Shown: positions 1 to 5,739, counted from the stretch's first letter. The stretch: 8,720 nt of DNA from Deltaproteobacteria bacterium (GCA_023487865.1 JAMDBG010000072.1:1-8720), one strand, 5' to 3'. Notes: generated by a model from the sequence alone, not told the origin. Made by a program: numbers and translations.

Positions 1-189
1 GAGATCATGGAGCGGTTGTCCGAAGCAAAAGAGTTGACTTTTACTGATCTTCTCGGAGAGAGAACCGACCGAAAAAGGATCGTCTATACGTTTCTTGCGA
101 TCCTGGAACTGATGAAACTCCGGATGGTCCGGGCTTACCAACTGGGACCTTTCGGTGTGATACGGCTGTTCCTGGCGGTGGAGGGATGA
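1..189 (+). CDS. scpA: ScpA, segregation and condensation protein A (C-terminal end, 5' partial)
   Basis: The frame is open from the first base and gives 62 residues, so this is the C-terminus of a gene that begins outside the window; the ATG at 7 is internal. The end 'RIVYTFLAILELMKLRMVRA' followed by 'FGVIRLFL' is the winged-helix C-terminus typical of ScpA, the kleisin that bridges the SMC ATPase heads and binds ScpB in chromosome condensation. Its stop overlaps the scpB start (ATGA), which implies translational coupling, and finding scpB directly downstream supports the call. Only the C-terminal helix-wing is visible, so nothing can be said about the SMC-binding N-terminus. Confidence 0.87.
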   Translation, partial: EIMERLSEAKELTFTDLLGERTDRKRIVYTFLAILELMKLRMVRAYQLGPFGVIRLFLAVEG

Positions 190-731
190 TGAAAGAAAAA
201 TTAGCGATCCTTGAAGCGCTGATCTTCGCTTCCGAAGTCCCACTGACCCTGGATCGGATAGCGGAGATCATGCCTGAGACAGAGAAGAAGGAGATTGTCA
301 CCCTCCTTGAGGAGCTGGTCCATCAGCACGATGTACGGGCGGGCGGGATTTGCCTTGCGGAGGTCGCCGGCGGGTATCAGTTCCGGACGAGACAGGACCT
401 GGCTTCCTGGATCCGGAAATTGAAGGCCGCACGGCCGGCAATGTTGTCTCCTGCAGCCCTCGAAACCCTGGCGGTGGTCGCCTACCGGCAGCCGCTCGTT
501 AAATCCGAAATCGACCGGATACGCGGCGTTGACGCAAGCGGCGCCTTGAAGGGACTATTGGAGAAAAAACTCGTCCGGATCGTAGGCAGGAAGGATGTCC
601 CCGGCAAGCCGATCATCTATGGAACGACCAAGAAATTTCTAGAGGTCTTCAATCTCAGGGATCTGTCCGAATTGCCGACCTTGAGGGAGCTGAAGGATTT
701 GCAGAGTAATGGCGGTGAACAGCAGGAGTAG
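186..731 (+). CDS. scpB: ScpB, segregation and condensation protein B
   Basis: This 181-residue protein is the usual length for ScpB, the winged-helix dimer that binds the ScpA kleisin in the SMC-ScpAB condensin. The N-terminal 'LAILEALIFASEVPLTLDRI' is the first winged helix. The most conserved block, about residues 92-145, reads 'LETLAVVAYRQPLVKSEID' then 'IRGVDASGALKGLLEKKLV', and is followed by 'GKPIIYGTTKKFLEVFNL'. The start is ambiguous by one codon: ATG at 186 overlaps the scpA stop, while ATG at 189 sits better behind the GGAGGG at 180-185. It lies in an operon with scpA and with the pseudouridine synthase gene five bases downstream, an order common in many bacteria. Confidence 0.96.
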   Translation: MMKEKLAILEALIFASEVPLTLDRIAEIMPETEKKEIVTLLEELVHQHDVRAGGICLAEVAGGYQFRTRQDLASWIRKLKAARPAMLSPAALETLAVVAYRQPLVKSEIDRIRGVDASGALKGLLEKKLVRIVGRKDVPGKPIIYGTTKKFLEVFNLRDLSELPTLRELKDLQSNGGEQQE

Positions 732-736
732 TCGCT

Positions 737-1519
737 ATGGAAGAACGTCTGCAGAAGATCCTCTCCAGGGCCGGTGTTTCATCCCGTCGCGCGGCGGAAA
801 AGATGATCGCCGAGGGACGGATCAGCGTCAACAGCACCGTGGTGGTTGAACCGGGAACGAAGGCGGATCCCGAGAGGGATGACATCCGGCTGGACGGCCG
901 GCTCATTTCCCTGGAGACGGAAAGAATCTACCTGATGCTTCACAAGCCAAGGGGGTATGTGACCACCTTGAGCGATCCGCAGGGACGATCCATCGTGACG
1001 GATCTCATCAACGGCGTTGCGGCGCGTGTATATCCGGTCGGTCGTCTGGATTATGACTCGGAGGGACTCCTCATCCTGACCAATGATGGGGAGTTTGCCC
1101 AGCGGCTCCAACATCCCCGCTACGGAATCCCGAAGAGCTACCGCGTCAAGGTGGAAGGGCATCTCCCGAGGGGGGCGCTCACGGCTCTGGAAAACGGGAT
1201 CGACCTTCCCGACGGAAGATTTGCACCGGCCGGGGTTGCGGTTGAGAAGACAAATCCCGGTAGCACCTGGCTTACCATGACCATCACCGACGGAAGAAAC
1301 CGTGTGATCAGGCGGGCTTTTGACTCCCTCGGCCATTCCGTTACGCGCTTGATCCGCGTGGCCGTTGCGGATATCACTCTTTCTCCCCTTCACGAAGGGG
1401 CCTGGCGTATGCTGACTCCCCGTGAAGTGGAGCGGCTCCTGAAACTGGCGGGTAGCCGGAAGAAGGAAAAAAATTGTCTTGACATTCATTTGAAAATAAA
1501 TAATAGTCGCCGAAAATAA
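737..1519 (+). CDS. rluB: 23S rRNA pseudouridine synthase, RsuA/RluB/E/F family
   Basis: The 260-residue protein isomerises a uridine in rRNA to pseudouridine. Residues 1-60 form an S4 RNA-binding domain ('MEERLQKILSRAGVSSRRAA'). The catalytic domain follows: 'HKPRGYVTTLSDPQGR' (69-84), the catalytic motif 'GRLDYDSEGLLILTNDG' with nucleophilic Asp105, and 'GRNRVIRRAFDSLGHSVTRL' near the C-terminus. An S4 domain plus GRLDxxSEGL marks the RsuA/RluB/E/F branch rather than RluA or TruB; RluB is inferred from the scpAB neighbourhood. An AGGAG at 724-728, inside the end of scpB, serves as its ribosome binding site. The last ~22 residues are Lys-rich, lie outside the conserved fold, and their DNA overlaps a likely promoter for the next gene. 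Confidence 0.95.
   Translation: MEERLQKILSRAGVSSRRAAEKMIAEGRISVNSTVVVEPGTKADPERDDIRLDGRLISLETERIYLMLHKPRGYVTTLSDPQGRSIVTDLINGVAARVYPVGRLDYDSEGLLILTNDGEFAQRLQHPRYGIPKSYRVKVEGHLPRGALTALENGIDLPDGRFAPAGVAVEKTNPGSTWLTMTITDGRNRVIRRAFDSLGHSVTRLIRVAVADITLSPLHEGAWRMLTPREVERLLKLAGSRKKEKNCLDIHLKINNSRRK
1479..1504 (+). promoter_or_regulatory. Possible sigma70-type promoter for the HU/IHF gene
   Basis: A perfect TTGACA (1479-1484) is followed by an AT-rich stretch containing AATAAT (1499-1504), five of six matches to the -10 consensus. The 14-base spacing is shorter than ideal. It lies in the last codons of the pseudouridine synthase gene, about 100 bases before the HU/IHF start. A perfect inverted repeat, CAGGTA (1544-1549) and TACCTG (1557-1562) with a seven-base gap, lies in the leader downstream and could be an operator or a small hairpin. 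No start site can be assigned by eye. Confidence 0.35.
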
Positions 1520-1607
1520 AGACATATTATCATGTTAATTGAACAGGTATGGATTTTACCTGGTTTATACAAAAATGGGTGTGGTAAGCCATCATAAGGA
1601 GGAGGTC

Positions 1608-1892
1608 ATGAACAAATCTGGACTTATTGAGGAGTTAAGTCGTAAAGAAAACCTGACGGAAAAGAAGGCGATTGACTTGGTGAATCTGGTATTCAAGGGA
1701 TTTACCGATGAACTCAGGAAAAACGGCCGGATCGAAATCAGGGGATTCGGAAGCTTCGTCGTACGAAAATATGACGCCTATACGGGCAGAAACCCCAAGA
1801 CCGGAAAGAGCATCAAGGTTTCTCCCAAAAGGCTTCCCTTCTTCAAGGTCGGCAAAGAGCTCAAGGAACGGGTCGACGGGAAAAAGCGGTAA
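1608..1892 (+). CDS. HU/IHF-family DNA-bending protein (IHF-beta-like)
   Basis: The 94-residue protein is the standard length for this histone-like family, whose dimers bend DNA in the minor groove. ATG 1608 is chosen because an excellent AAGGAGGAGGTC lies directly upstream; the same frame is open to an ATG at 1539, which would add 23 unlikely residues. Residues 1-40 form the helical dimer base. 'RIEIRGFGSFVVRKYDAYTG' (41-60) and 'RNPKTGKSIKV' (61-71) form the beta arm with the intercalating Pro63. The RIEIRGFGSF wording is closer to IHF-beta than to classical HU, but HU and IHF cannot be separated firmly without a tree. It appears monocistronic, with its own leader and terminator. Confidence 0.93.
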   Translation: MNKSGLIEELSRKENLTEKKAIDLVNLVFKGFTDELRKNGRIEIRGFGSFVVRKYDAYTGRNPKTGKSIKVSPKRLPFFKVGKELKERVDGKKR

Positions 1893-1955
1893 TCCGTTCG
1901 CCTTTTTAGAGAGATCGTCAGGCAGCCCGCGACACCATAGGATAATAAAAATATC

Positions 1956-1981
1956 GGGGATCATTCATGATCCCCTTTTTT
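1956..1981 (+). terminator. Rho-independent terminator after the HU/IHF gene
   Basis: GGGGATCA (1956-1963) and TGATCCCC (1968-1975) form a perfect eight-pair stem with a TTCA loop, followed directly by six T (1976-1981). It lies about 65 bases after the HU/IHF stop and separates this transcription unit from the convergent minus-strand genes. Confidence 0.9.
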
Positions 1982-2126
1982 AGTGATTTTGGAACTTGTT
2001 TTCAAGGGGGGTGGACTGACTAAACCAGCACGGACCGCCCTTTTCCGCCTGACGGTCCTTTTGTGCCCCCATTGCGGCGTTTGCCTCCTCTTACCGTATG
2101 CGTCGTGACGACACCCTCTTTTAGGA

Positions 2127-2816
2127 TCAGGTCATCAGTCCCTCTTCCCGGAAGCTGAAAAAGCGGTTTTCCCCGATGATGATATGATCGTGGACGAGGA
2201 TGTCCAGCACCTTCGCCGTTTCCATGATCGTCTTGGTGAGTCTGATATCCGCATCCGAAGGGCGGATATGGCCGGAGGGGTGGTTATGGGCGAGGATGAT
2301 CGCGGAGGCCTTTTTCCTCAGGGCGCTTTCCAGGACCTGCCGAGGGTACACCACGGCCTGGTTGACGATCCCCTTCTGGACCGTTTCGAACTCGATGATC
2401 CGGTTCTGGGCATCCAGGTAGATGACGCAGAACTCCTCATCCTTCTTTCCGCCCAGTTTTGTCCGGCAGAAATCCAACAGCTCCGTTGTGCAAGAGACCT
2501 GCCTCTTCTCTGTGGCCTTTTGCTTGAGATAGAGAGAGGCGATTTCCTTGAGAAGCTTGAAGAGGATTGCGGAACGAGCGCCGATGCCGGGTACCGTCTG
2601 CAGATCGTCGCTCTCAGCGTCCAAAACCCCCTTGAGCGAACCGAATCTTTCCAGCAGAGCCTTGGCCTGTGGTTTAACGTCCTGCCGCGGCATCACATAG
2701 GTGAGAAGGAGCTCCAGCGCCTCGTATTCATGGAGGGCCTCAATTCCAGCGGTCGTGAATTTCTTCCGCAGCCGCTTCCGGTGGCCCCGATTGTAATGCC
2801 CCTGGTCTGTCCGCAT
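2127..2816 (-). CDS. radC: RadC-family JAB/MPN-domain protein
   Basis: The 229-residue protein is full length for RadC. An N-terminal region with a helix-hairpin-helix 'LQTVPGIGARSAILFKL' (72-88) precedes an MPN+/JAMM domain. The metal-site pattern is complete: His177 and His179 in 'AHNHPSG', then Ser187 and Asp190 in 'IRPSDADIRLT', with the expected upstream acidic residue in the 'EFCVIYLDAQNRI' strand region. JAMM folds are zinc hydrolases, but the biochemical role of RadC is unresolved and the old DNA-repair assignment is not secure. ATG 2816 is the only usable start before an in-frame stop about 30 bases upstream, although no good ribosome binding site precedes it. It converges on the HU/IHF unit. 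Confidence 0.95.
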   Translation of the reverse strand: MRTDQGHYNRGHRKRLRKKFTTAGIEALHEYEALELLLTYVMPRQDVKPQAKALLERFGSLKGVLDAESDDLQTVPGIGARSAILFKLLKEIASLYLKQKATEKRQVSCTTELLDFCRTKLGGKKDEEFCVIYLDAQNRIIEFETVQKGIVNQAVVYPRQVLESALRKKASAIILAHNHPSGHIRPSDADIRLTKTIMETAKVLDILVHDHIIIGENRFFSFREEGLMT

Positions 2817-2987
2817 GACGGATACCGAATCGCATCGAGCCTGTTAACCAGTCCGGTTTCCCGGCCTGACGATCAAATCCCCCTTGGAAAGGCTCGCCCT
2901 GGAACGGTGCGCTTTAAGGTGAGCCTGCCGAATCGATGCTGATCATCGTGTCTTGCAATGATAAAAAAGAGTACACAGGCAACCGCA

Positions 2988-3176
2988 TCAATCATCCTTC
3001 CGGCAAGTGGAAAATTTGAAGGGGACATAGAGGGGGCAGTAGCCGAGGGCCGCAGGGATCAGAAAAACGATGCCCAGTGCGCCCCACCAATTCTCATAGT
3101 AAAAGCCTGCCCAGATGATGGCGAGTCCGATGATGACCCGGATAATGCGGTCCGTTTTGCCGACATTGCATTTCAT
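2988..3176 (-). CDS. DUF2892 (YgaP-like) small membrane protein
   Basis: This 62-residue protein begins 'MKCNVGKTDRIIRVIIGLAI' and ends with 'GYCPLYVPFKFSTC', the hallmark opening and closing of DUF2892 proteins, which are two short hydrophobic helices (here about residues 11-26 and 31-46). In YgaP-like proteins this unit is attached to a rhodanese domain; free-standing copies like this one have no established function. The conserved cysteines (Cys3, Cys47, Cys58) are present. The start is well supported by AAGGAGGA about eight bases upstream. It follows directly on a truncated gene remnant on the same strand, so its original operon partner may have been lost. Confidence 0.87.
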   Translation of the reverse strand: MKCNVGKTDRIIRVIIGLAIIWAGFYYENWWGALGIVFLIPAALGYCPLYVPFKFSTCRKDD

Positions 3177-3191
3177 GAGAGTGTCCTCCTT

Positions 3192-3290
3192 TTATGGGTT
3201 TTGATCATGTATTGAGCCTTCAAGCGGAATAACGAGCCTTTCTTTGCTCCACCCGGTGGCCTTGAGCCTGTCCTTGAGAAACACTTTGGA
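3192..3290 (-). pseudogene. C-terminal fragment of an unrecognised gene, joined out of frame to the ligase remnant
   Basis: In a different minus frame from the ligase remnant, about 31 codons read 'KVFLKDRLKATGWSKERL' then 'VIPLEGSIHDQNP' and a TAA at 3192-3194, just before the DUF2892 ribosome binding site. The composition is that of a real protein tail rather than chance, and a gene ending here would sit naturally ahead of the DUF2892 gene. I do not recognise the family. Together with the ligase start upstream it suggests a deletion that fused the beginning of one gene to the end of the same or another gene. This is inference from frame change and composition. Confidence 0.3.
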
Positions 3291-3369
3291 TGGAGACCAC
3301 CTCCTTTTTGGGGAAATATTTTGCCGCCCGCAAAAGAAACGTCCTGAGCAACAATGGATAATCCATCAT
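3220..3369 (-). pseudogene. N-terminal remnant of an acyl-CoA ligase (AMP-dependent synthetase)
   Basis: Reading the minus strand from ATG 3369 gives 'MMDYPLLLRTFLLRAAKYF' then 'PKKEVVS', which closely resembles the start of long- and medium-chain fatty-acyl-CoA ligases (typically MMDYPLTLRxxLxRAxxLFPKKEIVSR). Resemblance stops after about residue 25 and the frame ends after 49 residues, where a complete ligase has more than 500. A purine-rich GAGGGAAGG lies just upstream of the start, so the original initiation region survives. The AMP-binding and catalytic motifs are all missing. The call rests on remembered family N-termini. Confidence 0.6.
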
Positions 3370-3404
3370 AGACCTTCCCTCGTTTCCCCCTTATTCCCTG
3401 TTTT

Positions 3405-4313
3405 TCAATCCCAACGTTTTTTGAAATCCAGCCATATGACGTAGACGATCATGACCACTGTGGAAATCGCCGACGGGAGGGCCGCTTCCTGACTGAAGAG
3501 GGTGAGGGCGAGGCCGCCCGCCAGCCCCTGATTCTTGAGGGTGCCGAGGAGAACGAGACTGGTCCGGGTCTCCTTCGGGATATGGAAGAGGCCCAAGATC
3601 CAGTCGATGAGGAAGCCGAGGATGAACATGGTGATGATGGAGATGGAGGCGATGGGCATAAGGAGCATCGTCTGATCGAGGATGACGTTGCGGTTCAGGG
3701 CGATCAACGTGTAGATGACGATGAAAAAACTCCAGTTGATAATGGTGCTGCGGTACGGCTCGATCCGTTCTCTTATCCCATTTTGGATCAGCCAGCGTGA
3801 GACGGCCAAAGGAAGAACAATCAGCTCAAGGGTGATCATGAGGAGTTTAAAAGGATCCATTTCCGTTTGACTGAGGAGCCCCAGAGCGATGAGCGGCATG
3901 ATCACCAGCGCACCCAGATAGGCACCTGCGGTGCCGATAAGAGAAAGCCGCGCGTTGCCTCGTAGAAACCCGGAAAAAGGGATTACTGCGATGGCCGGTG
4001 GTACCGACGCCAGCAGGACGAACCCGGTCCAGATCATCTCGTCGTGAATGATGAGGGCGGAGAGTCCGATAATGAGGTTGCCCAGGATGATATAGCTCAT
4101 AATAATCCCGAGCAGGGCCGGAAAGAGGAGGGAACGGGGGCGGCGAAAAATGTTGCTGGCGATTTCCATTGTGGCCAGAGACATCGCCAGGGCCAGAGCG
4201 GGCAGGACCAGATGCCGGGTCAGCGGAGCAGCGTGAGGGACGAGAAGGCTCGCGGCCAGGGCGACGAGAAAGATCACATTGCGATTGCGGAGGAAAATTT
4301 CTAGTTTTGACAT
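3405..4313 (-). CDS. Bile acid:sodium symporter-family (BASS/SBF-like) transporter
   Basis: The 302-residue polytopic membrane protein is about the usual length for the BASS family and carries eight to ten hydrophobic segments (roughly residues 11-27, 32-50, 62-88, 93-113, 123-148, 154-174, 190-207, 215-242, 252-274 and 279-296). Family landmarks are 'VPPAIAVIPFSGFLRGNARL' (104-123), matching the conserved loop before the crossover helix, and 'LGTLKNQGLAGGLAL' (256-270), matching the second substrate and ion-binding signature. Members carry organic anions or 2-oxoacids, usually with sodium; the substrate cannot be told from sequence. ATG 4313 is preceded by AGGAG at a rather long spacing. It lies downstream of the selenoprotein gene on the same strand, but a separate promoter may lie between them. 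Confidence 0.85.
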   Translation of the reverse strand: MSKLEIFLRNRNVIFLVALAASLLVPHAAPLTRHLVLPALALAMSLATMEIASNIFRRPRSLLFPALLGIIMSYIILGNLIIGLSALIIHDEMIWTGFVLLASVPPAIAVIPFSGFLRGNARLSLIGTAGAYLGALVIMPLIALGLLSQTEMDPFKLLMITLELIVLPLAVSRWLIQNGIRERIEPYRSTIINWSFFIVIYTLIALNRNVILDQTMLLMPIASISIITMFILGFLIDWILGLFHIPKETRTSLVLLGTLKNQGLAGGLALTLFSQEAALPSAISTVVMIVYVIWLDFKKRWD

Positions 4314-4393
4314 CCCGGAACATCGCTCCTGTGGGAGAAAGAGATCCCCGTGAGGGTTGCGGTATGCTACGTTTCGGCAAGACTATGAATCAA

Positions 4394-4434
4394 GTATGCC
4401 AACAAAAAAAGCGTTCAATGTCAAGAATCTTGTC
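4394..4434 (-). promoter_or_regulatory. Possible promoter or operator ahead of the transporter gene
   Basis: On the minus strand a perfect TTGACA (4424-4419) is followed by GGCATACT, which offers only weak -10 candidates at spacings of 19-20 bases. The hexamer overlaps an imperfect palindrome built on CAAGATTCTTG. A seven-T run lies between the elements. This could be a regulated weak promoter, but the spacing is poor and no terminator is evident after the upstream gene. Confidence 0.22.
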
Positions 4435-4448
4435 GGGTGGCTCTGAAT

Positions 4449-4946
4449 TCATTTTCCCTTGATGTCGAGAAGGACCTCCGCGGCGATCCTGGCGGCAATC
4501 CCGCAAACTTGGGGGCATCCTGTCCTGCTGTGGCCGCCCGCCTCGTGAAAGGCGGTCCTCTCTTCCGGGATGATCAGATGATATACCTTGCCAAACCGTT
4601 TCTTATGGATCTCCGCGCAAAGCGTGTGGCCGACTTCTTCGGCGAACCGGTCATAAACCCGACCGGCTTGATCCATCGCTTTTCCATATTGCTCCCGATC
4701 TTCAAGCCTCTCCCTCCCGACAACGGAACAAACCGCCATAATGGCACCCGTGAGAGCTCCGCATGTTTCACCTCTTCTTGCCACGCCCCCGGCCAGAGCG
4801 CTTCCGGCTTTAAAAACCTCCGCGCTGCCCACGTTTAATTTTTCCTGCAAAGCTGCAAGAACGGATTGGGTTCAACCGAAATAGGTCATGTCATTTTGAA
4901 GTGCCGTCTCAAAGATCTCATCCAAAAGCATCTTCCGATTGTTCAT
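4449..4946 (-). CDS. C_GCAxxG_C_C family redox selenoprotein (in-frame UGA read as Sec25)
   Basis: Read through one in-frame TGA (4874-4872), this gene encodes 165 residues. It starts at ATG 4946 behind GAGGAGACGATC. Before the TGA it reads 'MLLDEIFETALQNDMTYFG' and immediately after 'TQSVLAALQEKLNVGSAEVF', which continues one family alignment without gap or frame change. The TGA takes the place of the N-terminal conserved cysteine of C_GCAxxG_C_C proteins. Other family residues are intact: 'GETCGALTGAIM' with Cys62, Cys110 in 'TLCAEIH', and Cys144/Cys148 in 'GCPQVCG'. The family is a putative redox protein in anaerobes and is known to include selenocysteine-containing members; its reaction is not established. 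A simple nonsense mutation is the alternative, but the downstream hairpin and the lack of other damage argue against it. Confidence 0.85.
4842..4874 (-). promoter_or_regulatory. Candidate bacterial SECIS element behind the UGA codon
   Basis: After the UGA (4874-4872) come ten spacer bases, then TTCTTGCA (4861-4854) paired with TGCAGGAA (4849-4842) in eight continuous pairs (one G-U), closing a four-base loop GCTT. The loop starts with G and lies 18 bases beyond the UGA. Bacterial SECIS hairpins recognised by SelB are defined by a short apical loop with G among its first bases, about 16-37 bases after the UGA, so the geometry fits. The hairpin is within the coding sequence, as usual in bacteria. 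Confidence 0.72.
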
Positions 4947-5042
4947 GATCGTCTCCTCAGCTAAGTATGGCAAACTGATTTCTATTCCCAAGAAGGATTC
5001 CTGGCCACGCGGCATTACAAGATCTTGAGCTTGCGCGTAGCG

Positions 5043-5071
5043 AGGATAAGAGATGCATCCTTGTATGTCAA
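5043..5071 (-). promoter_or_regulatory. Sigma70-type promoter for the selenoprotein gene
   Basis: On the minus strand TTGACA (5071-5066) is separated by exactly 17 bases from TATCCT (5048-5043). This predicts a start near 5036 and a leader of about 90 bases before ATG 4946. It lies only about 20 bases from the end of the insertion-sequence remnant. A second TTGACA (5092-5087) slightly upstream lacks a convincing -10. Confidence 0.6.
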
Positions 5072-5093
5072 GGGGATTTAACAACTTGTCAAG

Positions 5094-5113
5094 CCAAGTA
5101 GAAATGTTCTATT
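5094..5113 (+). repeat. Left terminal inverted repeat of the IS remnant
   Basis: CCAAGTAGAAATGTTCTATT matches the reverse complement of the inner right-end repeat with one base missing in the A run and one C/T change. It begins three bases after the transposase stop codon, the expected place for an element end. The outer second copy present at the right end is not found here. Confidence 0.7.
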
Positions 5114-5116
5114 TGG

Positions 5117-5497
5117 TCAATGGGCATATGTTCGTTGCCTGAGGGGTGCGTTTGGGATTTGCCACCTCCTGTTCCAGGGGTGATCTTTCGCTGGTTTTGG
5201 TGGCCGGTTGAACACTCTTGTGTCCGTTTTGGGAACCACCTGCTTGCCACCTCGCTGCTCAAGCTGGTACAATCTGCCACCAAGGACGATGGTGTTGTCA
5301 TTCCTGATCGTCCGCACCGTCTTTATGCAGAGATACTCGTCCAGACCAACCTGCCGGGGAAGCTTTACATGGACATCGGCTTCATTGGCCGGGCACACCC
5401 CGAACCTCTCATTGTACGGGGCAGATATCGCCGAATGCACTGCCTTCAGTCGCTTTACCTCCCGTATACTCATGACGATCATGTCCCTTCTGACCAT
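5117..5497 (-). pseudogene. Internally deleted transposase, ISNCY/IS481-like
   Basis: The frame codes for 126 residues. Residues 6-24, 'MIVMSIREVKRLKAVHSAI', match the opening of the helix-turn-helix region of these transposases. From residue 27 the sequence jumps to 'APYNERFGVCPANEADVH', then 'LDEYLCIKTVRTIRNDNTIV' and 'LGGRLYQLE', which belong after the DDE catalytic core. The segment 'PKPAKDHPW' (100-108) is the usual extreme C-terminus. Thus about 250 residues with the remaining HTH and all catalytic acids are missing, apparently in frame, and a shorter deletion is likely around residues 81-98. It cannot be an active transposase; a small protein could still be made. Confidence 0.72.
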
Positions 5498-5524
5498 AAT
5501 TATCCCCTTCTGAGGGAATAATTA
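5497..5524 (-). promoter_or_regulatory. Hairpin masking the transposase ribosome binding site
   Basis: TAATTAT (5497-5503) pairs with ATAATTA (5518-5524), extended inward by CCCC with GGGA (one wobble on the minus strand) around a six-base loop. The stem covers the AGAAGGGG ribosome binding site and abuts the ATG at 5497-5495. Such a structure in the message would limit translation of a transposase from outside transcription, as known for other insertion sequences. The role here is inferred. Confidence 0.45.
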
Positions 5525-5533
5525 CAGCCTCAC

Positions 5534-5578
5534 AATAGGACATTTCTACTTTGGTATATTAGGACATTCCCATTTTGG
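5534..5578 (+). repeat. Right end of the IS remnant with two direct copies of a 17-21 base motif
   Basis: GGACATTTCTACTTTGG (5538-5554) and GGACATTCCCATTTTGG (5562-5578) are direct copies spaced exactly 24 bases apart, with related upstream bases (AATA and ATTA). Multiple subterminal copies are typical of transposase-binding ends. The inner copy pairs with the left inverted repeat. Confidence 0.68.
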
Positions 5579-5600
5579 CAGGAAATTCGGAATGAAATGC

Positions 5601-5629
5601 TTGACTTTGTTCGGTGTTTTCACTATCCT
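5601..5629 (+). promoter_or_regulatory. Sigma70-type promoter for the ACT-domain gene
   Basis: TTGACT (5601-5606) and TATCCT (5624-5629) are separated by exactly 17 bases. The predicted start near 5636 gives a leader of about 105 bases before ATG 5740. It begins 23 bases after the insertion-sequence end. The -10 is identical to that of the divergent selenoprotein promoter. Confidence 0.55.
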
Positions 5630-5739
5630 CCTCTTCCAACGACGTCACTGCGCCGCACGAGATAAACCGCTCTTTCACGCGCCATCACCAAGGGGCAAAC
5701 GCGTCACCGTTCTAACAAAAAAGAAAGGAGGAACAGGAT

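Larger units (their letters stand above)
5094..5578. mobile_element. Internally deleted ISNCY/IS481-like insertion element
   Basis: About 485 bases are bounded by related ends. The left end CCAAGTAGAAATGTTCTATT (5094-5113) is, apart from one missing base and one substitution, the reverse complement of the right-hand copy at 5534-5554. A second copy of the right motif occurs 24 bases further out, at 5562-5578. Between them is one minus-strand frame holding both ends of a transposase without its middle. The element sits between the divergent promoters of the selenoprotein and ACT genes. It cannot move by itself, but could be mobilised by a full-length relative. No target duplication could be identified. 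Confidence 0.7.

Noticed and set aside
779..1525. 248-codon minus-strand ORF opposite the pseudouridine synthase gene
   Set aside because: Shadow of a clearly recognisable plus-strand enzyme.
2032..2062. GGACCG...CGGTCC followed by TTTT as a plus-strand terminator or small RNA end
   Set aside because: The stem is six pairs with a 15-base loop, and the HU/IHF unit already ends at a much stronger terminator; no promoter for an RNA gene was seen.
2851..2866. CCGGTTTCCCGG hairpin upstream of radC as a regulatory element
   Set aside because: It is a short GC-rich palindrome with no run of T and no promoter in a suitable place; chance cannot be excluded.
2184..2942. 252-codon plus-strand ORF opposite radC
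   Set aside because: Antisense shadow of radC, whose metal-site motifs are complete on the minus strand; the plus-strand translation resembles no family.
4872..5084. A separate 70-codon minus-strand ORF starting at 5084
   Set aside because: Its first part overlaps the promoter and leader of the selenoprotein gene; only the last 24 codons, from ATG 4946, are coding, and they belong to the gene that continues past the TGA.
5117..5521. Plus-strand ORFs of 101-133 codons over the insertion element
   Set aside because: They are antisense to the recognisable transposase C-terminus on the minus strand.
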